NCBI GenBank assembly: GCA_023254175.1
Contig: JALQYJ010000102.1
Location: 1 to 44,628, forward strand
Origin: Runella sp.
GTDB taxonomy: Bacteria > Bacteroidota > Bacteroidia > Cytophagales > Spirosomataceae
Reading direction: 5' to 3'
Length of the DNA stretch: 44,628 nt
Every line of letters starts with the position of its first letter. Positions within the stretch are counted from its first letter, which is position 1. The notes under the pieces are model-generated. The model was not told the DNA's origin. It was given only the letters and a program-made list of their open reading frames with translations, and made no database searches. Shown piece after piece: positions 1-8,315 of this stretch. The position numbers and the translations under genes were made by a program.

Positions 1-1781
1 AATACATCGTTGAAAAACAGCCAAATGTCCACGCCGTAATACTTGTTCGGCTGATCGCTAAACGTTGCCTTTTGGTACAATTCACGCAAGAGCGCAGGAA
101 GCTCTTTTTTGAGCGATTGTAGTTTTTTAGCGCGTTCCGCAATGGAAGTAGCAGGCATTGAAAGCGACAGACGCTGCTCGTAGTCGTGTCCATCAAAAGG
201 GCTGTTTTTTTGGGGTAAAATACGCACCATAAACACATCTTTTGAGTTGATTATCAACGAACGGCGAACCGCTGCCTCAAACTCATTAAAAGCTTGCATA
301 ATCACCTTTTGGTCGTTGTCAGCACAATGAGGGGTGGTCACAAGCCGATCAGACAAATCAAGAGCCACTACCCATTGCTTCTGTGCCATAACGCCCCACG
401 ACAAACCCATGCATAACAACATCCCCAATAAAAAAGAATTGAACACACGATTGAAAACGCTCCTTTTAAATGCGCTTGCACCGTTCGGGATTACTTCTTC
501 TGTTTCACTCGGAACAACAGGAGCGGTATTTTTGGCTAAAAACGCTTGAAAACGTTCTTCACATTCGGCCCTTTTTTGGTAGTGATTGCCATTATTGAGG
601 TAACGCAACCAACCCGAATAAAACGATTGTAAGGTATTTTGTAGCGACCCCACTCGTAACGAAATAGCTTCAAGACGGCGTTTGAAAGCGTCCAATTGCA
701 AGTCAATTTGTCCAAGCTGAGCGTTTAGCTCCCCAATTTTCTCTTGGAGTTCGATGATTTTTGCTTGCGCTTCGGCAATATGGCTTTGCAAGAAACCAAG
801 TTTAGTTTCAAAAAGTCGGGAGTTATCGCGTTTTTCAAACTCCTTTTCCACCACCACCGCCAAGAAACCACACACTACGTAGGCCAAAAAGCCAAACCCT
901 AACACAATCCAAAACATAGACGAAGCGTACCAAGTAAAAGGCTCTTCCATTCCCATCAATTTGCGTAGCTGATAGGCCTTACTTTCCAACTGATAAGCCA
1001 ATAATGCATCGAAAATAAAAGCCAAAACATAAAATCCGAGCTTTACCCACTTCTGATGGTGCGCCTGACCAATCACGTTTAAAAACAAGTGCGGCGCCAA
1101 TCCCAACGTCAAAAAAAGCGTAGGAGCAAGGTAGCAGAAAATCAGCACGGGATGCCAAGTGAAAATTCCGCTCGGGTCAAAAACAGTGCCCAACAGTGTA
1201 TTCAAATCGGCTTGTCCACTTTTGATGATAGCGTCGTAGTTCTTAAAAAAGATGGTAAACAACAAATTGGCGTAGAACAATAGCAAGTACATGAGGTTAC
1301 AAACAAACAAAGACGTCAGCAAACCTACTTTGACAGGCTTAAACTCCGAACGCATTTTACCCCGCTCGTGGTCCAAGGTCAGTTGCTCAATCTCCGCTTT
1401 TTTATTGGCAATCAGCTGCTCTTGCGCAGGAACGTACACCTCCAAATGTTGGTTCTTTTGGGCTTCCACCTCCAACCGTTTCGACAGTACTTCGTCGCGT
1501 TCGGCCTCAATTTTCTGGCGACGTACCAGGTTGGCCTCTTCGTCTTGACTTGCGTCAATAATCGCCCCCGATTCAAAACGTCCTAGAAAGTTCTCAAACG
1601 TCGTAGGGTCACCCAAGTTTCTGCCCGATTCTTGGTAGCCAAACGCTTCGGGATCTTCCACGTACTTCACCTGTGCCGAGAGGTGCGGATGGGTAGGAGA
1701 AGCCACATCCTGCGGTTCTGGGGTAGTAGAAGTAGCGGGTTCCAACATAGGGGCGTTGTCGGTAGTAGTGAAGTTTGTCAT
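1..1781 (-). CDS. Partial multi-span membrane / coiled-coil protein of unknown function (C-terminus outside window)
   Basis: An open frame runs without a stop from the ATG at 1781 to the left edge (593 codons seen), so the 3' end is missing. I do not recognise the family. Visible layout: a Pro/Thr-rich N-terminus (1-35), a charged helical stretch likely to form a coiled coil (about 80-145), hydrophobic segments at about 152-179, 209-238, 245-265 and 286-312, a second long coiled coil (about 320-385), another hydrophobic segment near 447-465, and then a soluble part. That part begins WVVALDLSDRL (470-480), which resembles the first strand of a vWA domain, but the DxSxS metal motif is incomplete (R at the last position). 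The protein probably sits in the inner membrane. It is divergent from the WYL regulator gene, and a long palindrome lies in its leader. A defence role is possible only from position. Confidence is high that it is a gene and low on function. Confidence 0.75.
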   Translation of the reverse strand, partial: MTNFTTTDNAPMLEPATSTTPEPQDVASPTHPHLSAQVKYVEDPEAFGYQESGRNLGDPTTFENFLGRFESGAIIDASQDEEANLVRRQKIEAERDEVLSKRLEVEAQKNQHLEVYVPAQEQLIANKKAEIEQLTLDHERGKMRSEFKPVKVGLLTSLFVCNLMYLLLFYANLLFTIFFKNYDAIIKSGQADLNTLLGTVFDPSGIFTWHPVLIFCYLAPTLFLTLGLAPHLFLNVIGQAHHQKWVKLGFYVLAFIFDALLAYQLESKAYQLRKLMGMEEPFTWYASSMFWIVLGFGFLAYVVCGFLAVVVEKEFEKRDNSRLFETKLGFLQSHIAEAQAKIIELQEKIGELNAQLGQIDLQLDAFKRRLEAISLRVGSLQNTLQSFYSGWLRYLNNGNHYQKRAECEERFQAFLAKNTAPVVPSETEEVIPNGASAFKRSVFNRVFNSFLLGMLLCMGLSWGVMAQKQWVVALDLSDRLVTTPHCADNDQKVIMQAFNEFEAAVRRSLIINSKDVFMVRILPQKNSPFDGHDYEQRLSLSMPATSIAERAKKLQSLKKELPALLRELYQKATFSDQPNKYYGVDIWLFFNDV

Positions 1782-1812
1782 AGCCGTAAAAGTTAAAAGG
1801 TGACACTGATTG

Positions 1813-1838
1813 CGTTGAAAACTACGTAGATTTCAACG
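1813..1838. promoter_or_regulatory. 26-bp near-perfect palindrome in the leader of the partial membrane gene
   Basis: Outer arms CGTTGAAA / TTTCAACG flank an inner perfect palindrome CTACGTAG; 24 of 26 positions are symmetric. It lies 32-57 bases upstream of the ATG at 1781 (minus strand). A T-run follows on the plus strand, so it could also fold as a terminator-like hairpin, but no plus-strand gene precedes it. An operator is the better reading. Confidence 0.45.
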
Positions 1839-1969
1839 TTTTTTGCTTTTGTAGATGACCGATACAGCGGCCAACGAAGAGGCGTTTCAAAACGACGGTG
1901 CAAAAGTACAGCAGAGAAACAAACCCTCAAAATAGGAAGTAAAGATAAGATGCAATCTATACGCATCTA

Positions 1970-1998
1970 TTTGATAATCAAGTTTAAATATGTATTTG
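1970..1998 (+). promoter_or_regulatory. Candidate Bacteroidota promoter for the WYL regulator
   Basis: TTTG at 1970-1973 and TGTATTTG at 1991-1998, separated by 17 bases, fit the -33 / -7 (TAnnTTTG) pattern with one mismatch in the -7 box. The ATG of the WYL gene is 24 bases further on. Part of the -7 box sits in a small inverted repeat (AAATA tg TATTT). Confidence 0.4.
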
Positions 1999-2021
1999 GA
2001 GTTGAATAAAAGCCCAAAACC

Positions 2022-2999
2022 ATGCCAGTAAATAAAAATCAATTAGGAAGACTGCTGGTGATTCATGGAAAACTAGCTACCATGCGCCCTTTTAGTTGGT
2101 CCCAACTTGTTGAGGCTTGTGAATCTTCTGATTTAGTACGGGAGCGTCCAGCAAAGCGGACAATTCAGGACGATATAAAACTCTTACAAGATGTTTTCAA
2201 TGCCCCCATTCCCAAGTGGAAATCCCATTATTTTTACGAAAAAGAGTTTACGCTTTTTGAAGCCCTTAACCAAGACGATGCGGCCCTACTCAACGAATCG
2301 TTGGCGCTACTTCGTCAGTTTTCAGCCCTTCCTCAGTCGGATGGCTTGCAAGAAGTACTATTCAAACTTGAAACAGAAGCAGGACTTTTTGCCGAAATTC
2401 CGCGAACAGTGGTCTATTTTGAACAAAATCCTTTGTTAAAAGGGCTTCATTTTTTGAATGAACTCTACAACTACATCAATTGCCAACAGTGCGTTGAAAT
2501 TGATTATACCGATTTTAAGGGAGTGCAGTCAACCTTTGTGATTCACCCCTATTTTCTGAAAGAATACAACAACCGTTGGTATTTGTTTGGCCTAGAGCAC
2601 GTTAATCAACGAATTTTTAATTTGGCATTAGACAGAATGAATCATCTTACTTCCTCAGATACCCCCTTTCAGGCCAATGAAATCATTGACCCTTCTACGT
2701 ACTTTGAGCATTTTATAGGCGTAACCAACCCGCAAGAAAACCAACCCGAAAAGGTTGTGCTACGGGTGAGTAAGCCAAGAGCATGGTACGTCAACACCAA
2801 ACCGCTCCACACATCCCAGGCGACCATCACTGAGACCGATGAGTTGATGGAGTTTTCGTACCAGCTTATCATTAATAAAGAACTAGAAAGCAAAATCCTC
2901 GAACTAGGTGCCGACTGCGAAGTCATCAGCCCCACCTCACTTCGTGATACCATTCGAGAGATTGTAGCAGGGATGAGTAGGAGGTACTCGTTAGAGTAG
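2022..2999 (+). CDS. WYL-domain transcriptional regulator
   Basis: 325 aa. The N-terminal part (about 1-80) looks like the HTH region of DeoR/YafY-type regulators, including RTIQDDIKLLQ. A WYL domain follows from about 140 to 235, with the signature in NNRWYLFGLEH, and a WCX-like C-terminal region completes it. WYL domains bind ligands, often nucleic acids or nucleotides, and in many genomes WYL proteins control CRISPR-Cas and other defence loci (family knowledge). Here the gene faces the type III-A operon and its last 9 bases overlap the 3' end of the CARF-HEPN gene, which suggests, but does not prove, that it regulates this locus. The ATG start is supported by the promoter-like sequence just upstream. 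Confidence 0.88.
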   Translation: MPVNKNQLGRLLVIHGKLATMRPFSWSQLVEACESSDLVRERPAKRTIQDDIKLLQDVFNAPIPKWKSHYFYEKEFTLFEALNQDDAALLNESLALLRQFSALPQSDGLQEVLFKLETEAGLFAEIPRTVVYFEQNPLLKGLHFLNELYNYINCQQCVEIDYTDFKGVQSTFVIHPYFLKEYNNRWYLFGLEHVNQRIFNLALDRMNHLTSSDTPFQANEIIDPSTYFEHFIGVTNPQENQPEKVVLRVSKPRAWYVNTKPLHTSQATITETDELMEFSYQLIINKELESKILELGADCEVISPTSLRDTIREIVAGMSRRYSLE

Positions 3000-4448
3000 T
3001 TTTTCTATTTCTTCCTTAATTTGGTCATAGATGCCAAAAGGGGTTTGAAGATTGAAAAGTTGGTCTATATCTCCCATCAAGTTTTCAATTGAGTAATCGT
3101 TGCCAAACAGTTGTTTTATTTGGTTTTTATCTACTGAACCAAGTTTATGGGCTAATTTATTTCTTTTTTGGGAAAGGTTTTCAAGATTTACTGCCAATCT
3201 TTGGTAAAGGTAAAGATTGGAGTCGTGAGGAAAAAGAATTGGTAAAATGGCAAAAAAAACCTTCCTGTTTGGATTACTCAAATGTAAACCTTGTCTTCTT
3301 AATTCGGGTACTATATTTTTATTGGTACGGTTGAGTTTATCAACCCAAACTATATTTTCATCGTACTTTCCATTACCAGGTATAAAAAACTTGTCCGTTT
3401 TTCCCAGTACTTCTTCTACCTTAACAGTAAATAAGTTTTCATTAAATGTGAATATCTTCCATAAAAAGCTATTAAAATCTTGATGATTTAATGAAATTTT
3501 TGATGAAATATATAAGTCTTTTAACTTTACATAATCACTGTTATCTAAATCTAAAAATTGATAATTACTTTCATTTTTTTTAAGAAAATCAATGTGTATT
3601 TGATTTTGATTATTCTTAAGACTAAGTCTTTTGTAAGCATATTGTGCTAGGTGGTAAATTTTCTTATTTCTATGAAGAGTATTATCGATTAATCCAAAAT
3701 CATAATCATCTAAATGTTTTTGGATTTTTTGTTTGTTTAAATCGTTGAGAAACTTTTTGTTAAAATTTAGTTCGATAGGTTCGCTGGATTCAGGCTGTTG
3801 AAAAAGTCTAACTTTATGCTTGAAAGCTTGAAGTATTTGTAAGGTAATGGCGTGATTAATCTGGTCGATTCCCCCTTGAGGTAGTAGGAGAATTTCTCCG
3901 ATATTGTCGGGATTATCTAATAATAAATCTTTACATGATACCGCAAAGTGGTCATATTGAAAGTCAATATTTGCTACTTGTTCAAATATCCCATACTCGT
4001 CAGGCTGGGCATTTTTAAGTAACATATGGTTTTGTAAAATCTCTAAAACGATTTCTTTAAAGTAAAGTGTATCGTTGTTAAAATGAGAAATATTTATCTT
4101 TTTTTCCTTGAAAGATTGCTCTTGATCTGTATATATTATTAAGTAATTCGTAATTTGGGTATTCTTCTCTTGAAGGTGATTAAGTAATGGTTGAATCAGT
4201 GGTAATTCAATGATAGGCAAAATTTCTGATAAATTCTTTAAGATATATTCTCCTGATTTTCTCGGAGATAGAAGAAAATAATCTGGGTAAACTGAATTTG
4301 GAGTAACATCTAACTCTAAATCATTTTTAGTGATTTTGAAGTTTTTTGAATTGGCTTCTCCTATTATTTCCCAACCATTGGGTATGAGTTTTGATTTGAG
4401 AATTTGTACATCTCTTGTTCCAAGTGTAATAATTAGGTAATTTTTCAT
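2991..4448 (-). CDS. CARF-HEPN protein, Csm6/Csx1-like ancillary ribonuclease of the type III CRISPR system
   Basis: 485 aa. The N-terminus (MKNYLIITLGTRDVQ) and the segment LLLPQGGIDQINHA (188-200) resemble strand 1 and the ligand loop of a CARF domain, which senses cyclic oligoadenylate made by Cas10. Near the C-terminus RNKLAH (429-434) matches the HEPN catalytic pattern R-polar-x3-H. The combination is that of Csm6/Csx1 RNases, which degrade RNA non-specifically once activated. The middle region (about 240-400) is not recognised. Its ATG overlaps the TGA of the upstream ATPase gene (ATGA), so the two are probably translated together. Its 3' end overlaps the convergent WYL gene. By eye it is clearly AT-richer than the csm genes, which suggests separate acquisition. 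The family assignment is by motif only; I could not run a profile search. Confidence 0.72.
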   Translation of the reverse strand: MKNYLIITLGTRDVQILKSKLIPNGWEIIGEANSKNFKITKNDLELDVTPNSVYPDYFLLSPRKSGEYILKNLSEILPIIELPLIQPLLNHLQEKNTQITNYLIIYTDQEQSFKEKKINISHFNNDTLYFKEIVLEILQNHMLLKNAQPDEYGIFEQVANIDFQYDHFAVSCKDLLLDNPDNIGEILLLPQGGIDQINHAITLQILQAFKHKVRLFQQPESSEPIELNFNKKFLNDLNKQKIQKHLDDYDFGLIDNTLHRNKKIYHLAQYAYKRLSLKNNQNQIHIDFLKKNESNYQFLDLDNSDYVKLKDLYISSKISLNHQDFNSFLWKIFTFNENLFTVKVEEVLGKTDKFFIPGNGKYDENIVWVDKLNRTNKNIVPELRRQGLHLSNPNRKVFFAILPILFPHDSNLYLYQRLAVNLENLSQKRNKLAHKLGSVDKNQIKQLFGNDYSIENLMGDIDQLFNLQTPFGIYDQIKEEIEKLL

Positions 4449-5602
4449 GTGTTTCCTTCGTTAAATAATTGCTCTAAATGTTTTATTCCAAACACAGTAG
4501 CTTCACTACGCTTCTGATAATCATCACCACCATACACCAAATGCAGCTGGGCATCAGGAGCTATCTTTTTGAAATAATTTAACCCTTTAAAAAACTCACC
4601 GTTTATTGTTTTTCCAGCTTTAATTTCGACAGCGTGAAGTTGTAATCCGTTTTGTATGAGTAAATCTACCTCGTTTTGGTTGCTGTCTCGCCAATAATAT
4701 AATTGCGGACGATGACCTTGGTTATATTGCATTTTCATCACTTCCAAAATGACCAAATTTTCAAAAATAGCTCCCTTGGCAAAATGCAGTTGAATTTCTG
4801 TTTTGGTACGTATTCCCAGCAGATAACACAACAAACCTGTATCGTAAAAATAGACCTTAGGCGTTTTTGTGATTCGCTTATTAAAATTTTTGAAATAGGG
4901 CGGTAACCGAAACAAAATGTATGACGCTTCTAAAACCGAGGTCCAGGCTTCTACCGTCTGACTGTTTACCCCCAAATCATTGGCAATACTTAAAGCGTTG
5001 AATACCTGTCCTGCGCGCCCTGCCATCAAATATAGGAAGTTTTGAAAAAGAGAAAGGCTCTGCACCTGAATCAATTGCCGCACATCTCGCTCAATATATG
5101 TTTGAATGTAGGTCGGAAAAAAATCTTCGGGTGCTATTTCTCTCTGAATCAGTCTTGGGTAGCCCCCTTTAAAAATAAATTCTTCAATAGGCGGTTTTTC
5201 GAGCAATTCAAAGTACGATAAAGGTAAGAGCGTTAATAACGCCACCCTTCCAGCCAGCGATTGAGAGATTTTTTGCATGAGCAAAAAGTTCTGCGATCCT
5301 GTCAATACATACTCTCCTGTTCGGTTGCGCTCATCGGTAAAGACTTGCAAATACGAAAACAAATCGGGTACATTTTGCACTTCATCCAAGATAACACGAT
5401 TTTGGTATCGTTCCAAGAAACCACGAGGGTCATTTTGGGCTAAGGCTCTGTTATCAAGCAACTCCACATTGACGTACTGATAATCAGGCGCAAAAAGCTT
5501 AGAAAAAGTAGTTTTCCCCGCCTGTCTTGGTCCAGAAACAGAAACCATCGGAAACTTAGTAAGCAGTGATTGTGCTTTATCGGTTAGTGCTCTTGGAATC
5601 AT
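4445..5602 (-). CDS. AAA+ ATPase with C-terminal DUF4143 domain
   Basis: 385 aa when started at the ATG at 5602 (MIPRALTDKAQ...); an in-frame ATG 12 codons upstream adds a tail atypical of the family. The Walker A motif is GPRQAGKT (residues 24-31) and Walker B is RVILDEVQ. The C-terminal DUF4143 region contains EVDLLIQ followed by VEIKAGK, a PD-(D/E)xK-nuclease-like D...ExK arrangement. Such ATPases are widespread in bacteria and mostly of unknown role; some look like solitary toxin or defence components. The gene follows csm5 after a 173-base gap, on the same strand, and its TGA overlaps the ATG of the CARF-HEPN gene. That coupling suggests a shared function with the CRISPR ancillary RNase (inference). 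It may instead be an unrelated passenger. Confidence 0.85.
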   Translation of the reverse strand: MIPRALTDKAQSLLTKFPMVSVSGPRQAGKTTFSKLFAPDYQYVNVELLDNRALAQNDPRGFLERYQNRVILDEVQNVPDLFSYLQVFTDERNRTGEYVLTGSQNFLLMQKISQSLAGRVALLTLLPLSYFELLEKPPIEEFIFKGGYPRLIQREIAPEDFFPTYIQTYIERDVRQLIQVQSLSLFQNFLYLMAGRAGQVFNALSIANDLGVNSQTVEAWTSVLEASYILFRLPPYFKNFNKRITKTPKVYFYDTGLLCYLLGIRTKTEIQLHFAKGAIFENLVILEVMKMQYNQGHRPQLYYWRDSNQNEVDLLIQNGLQLHAVEIKAGKTINGEFFKGLNYFKKIAPDAQLHLVYGGDDYQKRSEATVFGIKHLEQLFNEGNT

Positions 5603-5679
5603 TTTATGTAAATTTAAAATACAATTGTAAAATTGCATAAAAATTTATAACAATCAAATAATCAGTACGTTATTTGTGC

Positions 5680-5725
5680 AATTATGCTTACCATGCCGTA
5701 GGTATCGTCGCTTAATAGCATAATT
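5680..5725. repeat. 9-bp inverted repeat between csm5 and the DUF4143 ATPase gene
   Basis: AATTATGCT (5680-5688) and AGCATAATT (5717-5725) are perfect inverted copies 28 bases apart. They lie in the only sizeable gap downstream of csm5. They could form a hairpin that attenuates or processes the operon mRNA, or bind a regulator. No T-run follows on the minus strand. Confidence 0.4.
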
Positions 5726-5775
5726 AGCAAATGAAAAACAGAATTGCTTCGTAGGAGCCGACTTGTCCAAATCAA

Positions 5776-7290
5776 TCATTTCGGCCTTATATGTCTCACC
5801 CTAAGCACCTTGCCTTTTTCAACCACTAATGCCACACGACAAACATACCCTTTGGGTTGTTGAGCTGATTCGTTCATATCGAATTGTTTTTCTTCAAAAC
5901 CCCTCACATAGATTTTGACACGATTGGGCTTCCCGCTTACAATTACTTCAGCATCTACTTCTAAATTTTTACTGATTGGGCCTTCGTATAATTTAGGCTT
6001 TTTGGCTTCTTCAGCAGCGATGCGATCCGCTTCTGCTGCTTGTTCTGCTTTGTGGCGGGCTTCTTCAGCAGCTTGGGCTTGCTGTTGTTCAAGCTTAGCT
6101 TGACGTTGTGCAGCTTTATTTTTCCACTCTTCTGCTTGTTGGGCTGTCCAAAGTGTCAATTTTAGAAAACCCATGGGTACACCTCCGGAGATGATTTTGC
6201 GGGATTTGGGAAGTGCAAAGGAATTGTATTTTGAATTTTTTCGCACGGCCGTACCCAAATCACTCATTTCGGTTTGGTACTGCGCAGGAGTCAGCGTTTT
6301 TTTCCACTGTTCCAAAGGCCATCCTCCTGTCATATTCAAGTAACCAGTGCCAAAACCTACTCTGATAATACATTCTTTATCAGTAAGTTTGTCAATTTTG
6401 TCACTAATTTCTCTAAGAGTTTCAGGATACGATAACGCTTCTTTGGGCAGAGTGACACTATTATACTCCCTGAATTCTGAATCTACCTGTTTTTTAGTAA
6501 ATTGATTAATTTGCCTAAAGATTTTGCCCCAGTCGTTGATAGCGTTATTGGCTTTCATTTCGTTGGCAATAAGTGGACGCTTATTAATTTCTTTCAGTAA
6601 ATCATCAGGAATCGACACACCGCTTAGTGCTTCCGAACCTACTGGAATACATTCTACCAGTTGGTTAACCATTTCTTTTATTTCTAACCCATTTTTTTGA
6701 TTTACCGTCTGTGCCAACAGACATACTGTATTTTCAAAATGGACATCGCCAATTCGTACCAATCGAAAACTGTCATGATTTGGATCCTTTCCTACTAATT
6801 TAGGTTCAAATTTTCCATATTTAACAGTTCTTTCCCCCTTTTTGTTAGTCCCAATATCTTTGCTTTTTAATACTCCATTTGCTACAAATGAATTCTTTTC
6901 AAGTAATCCATTGACCACCGCTGTCCTTATCGCCCCTTTCAATGATGACCCAGGCAAAAGAGGCTTACCATTTCCCGAAAAAATATGCTCACGAAGACCA
7001 TTGTCAGGTTTTAAATATTGACCAACGATAGGTACTAATCTTTTATCGGTTTGCGCTGGCTCAACTGTCTTGGATGGGCTTCGTTGTTTGAGATAATCAA
7101 GCAAGCTTTTTCCGGTACTAATAATGTCCACCCATTTTTCAATATTTTCTTCACCAATGAGTTTGAGGATTTTGTGGTCGTCAATGACCGATACTACCTC
7201 ATCGAATTTCAAAAATTCGGTGTTGCTTCTTAGCGTTCGTCCACTGCCCACATGTAGGGGAGTCAGTACTTTTATGTGTAGATAATTCAT
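5776..7290 (-). CDS. csm5: Type III-A CRISPR RAMP protein Csm5, with C-terminal extension
   Basis: 504 aa from the ATG at 7290, chosen because it overlaps the csm4 TGA (ATGA). Csm5 caps the 3' side of the crRNA in the Csm complex and is involved in crRNA maturation. RAMP hallmarks: the N-terminal strand followed by PLHVGSGRTL (11-20), KPLLPGSSLKGAIR (109-122), and the glycine-rich segment GFGTGYLNMTGGW (around 315). After the normal core the protein continues for about 120 residues: an Ala/Gln/Glu-rich helix (about 383-432), then a beta-rich stretch (about 442-504) that alternates hydrophobic and basic residues and may be a small OB-like barrel. This makes it longer than the usual 350-400 aa Csm5. 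The gene is the last csm gene of the operon. Confidence 0.93.
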   Translation of the reverse strand: MNYLHIKVLTPLHVGSGRTLRSNTEFLKFDEVVSVIDDHKILKLIGEENIEKWVDIISTGKSLLDYLKQRSPSKTVEPAQTDKRLVPIVGQYLKPDNGLREHIFSGNGKPLLPGSSLKGAIRTAVVNGLLEKNSFVANGVLKSKDIGTNKKGERTVKYGKFEPKLVGKDPNHDSFRLVRIGDVHFENTVCLLAQTVNQKNGLEIKEMVNQLVECIPVGSEALSGVSIPDDLLKEINKRPLIANEMKANNAINDWGKIFRQINQFTKKQVDSEFREYNSVTLPKEALSYPETLREISDKIDKLTDKECIIRVGFGTGYLNMTGGWPLEQWKKTLTPAQYQTEMSDLGTAVRKNSKYNSFALPKSRKIISGGVPMGFLKLTLWTAQQAEEWKNKAAQRQAKLEQQQAQAAEEARHKAEQAAEADRIAAEEAKKPKLYEGPISKNLEVDAEVIVSGKPNRVKIYVRGFEEKQFDMNESAQQPKGYVCRVALVVEKGKVLRVRHIRPK

Positions 7291-8315
7291 GATTTTTCGG
7301 CAGGTTTGAGCGATGGAATACAAAATGCCAAGCCATCACGCCATACGTTTTGGCTAAGACCTGCATACGTCGGTTTTAGATTTTCTATTTTGCCTATGAT
7401 TGGCGTATTCGTCTCAAAAACAGAACCTTCTGTAAACATGTAAACCGATTTTTTTCGCAAGGTCAAATGTTCTGTTTTATCGGGGCTTGCTAAATACCCG
7501 CCTCGTTTCAACAACCCGTACGAACTTGACAACAAGAGAGACTGGCTGATTTCGGACTTTTGCGGACAATACAGCGACAGTAAAAGTTGATGCGTGGCAT
7601 TATCGGGTAATGTCAGTTGTAATGTATCGGTTTTAGCTTCAAAATGTCCGTTCCCCACGGCACGGTCGGTGCCTATGCCTTCGTCGCCTAAAAGTTTGAG
7701 CGCTTTTTCTATGATTTCCATGATTCCATCGTCGTTGTTATCAATAGCAAACCAAAGCCCCGCTCCATAGTTGAAAAATAAACGGTCAACATAGTAGGGC
7801 ATGGGGTCTTCTGAATAATCGGCAGGAATGGTAACTCGCTGTTGCACTTCTGATTTCAGGATAGGGTTTTTATCCAATTCCAACACCTCCGAATGATTAC
7901 TGACAAACTTACCACCCGAAACCAAATGTGCTTGCTTGATGGTTAGTTGATTCGCTCCAATTAAATCTTCAAAGTAGGCTTTACCCAAAAATCCAATCTT
8001 TTTGTGCGACTTGGCCTGTTTTTCCTCCGAAATCTCGTTGGCATCAAAAGGCTGTAAGCGAAGCATAGGTTTTGGAAAAAATAGTTCGCCATTGTAAAAT
8101 GGAAATGCCGAACTGATACGAAAACGCTTGAAAAAAGTCTCATCATTTCCAATGGCTTCACTCCCATATAGCCTACGAGCGCATACATACAGTGCCGATT
8201 TGAGTGTATCCGAATGCAGCACTTGCTCCGACTCGCCATAATCGTCTTCTTTACCTCTGGAGAGGTGCAATGGCGAATGGAAGTGAAGCTTAAAAATTTT
8301 ATATTTTTTTATCAT
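7287..8315 (-). CDS. csm4: Type III-A CRISPR RAMP protein Csm4
   Basis: 342 aa. Csm4 is the Cas5-like subunit that binds the 5' tag of the crRNA and joins Cas10 to the backbone. The N-terminus FKLHFHSPLHLSRGKEDDYG and the LHSDTLKSALY segment (about 33-44) are typical of the family. The middle contains GIGTDRAVGNGHFE, a glycine-rich RAMP loop. The start codon overlaps the csm3 stop (TGATG) and the stop overlaps the csm5 start (ATGA), so translation is likely coupled on both sides and equal stoichiometry is controlled at the mRNA level. There is no sign of damage. Confidence 0.93.
   Translation of the reverse strand: MIKKYKIFKLHFHSPLHLSRGKEDDYGESEQVLHSDTLKSALYVCARRLYGSEAIGNDETFFKRFRISSAFPFYNGELFFPKPMLRLQPFDANEISEEKQAKSHKKIGFLGKAYFEDLIGANQLTIKQAHLVSGGKFVSNHSEVLELDKNPILKSEVQQRVTIPADYSEDPMPYYVDRLFFNYGAGLWFAIDNNDDGIMEIIEKALKLLGDEGIGTDRAVGNGHFEAKTDTLQLTLPDNATHQLLLSLYCPQKSEISQSLLLSSSYGLLKRGGYLASPDKTEHLTLRKKSVYMFTEGSVFETNTPIIGKIENLKPTYAGLSQNVWRDGLAFCIPSLKPAEKS

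Noticed and set aside
1609-1806. Short minus-strand frame in the leader of the first gene
   Set aside because: It is a shadow of the long frame that starts at 1781 and continues to the window edge.
1813-1850. Palindrome plus T-run read as a plus-strand terminator
   Set aside because: There is no plus-strand gene upstream for which it could be a terminator; the operator reading was kept.
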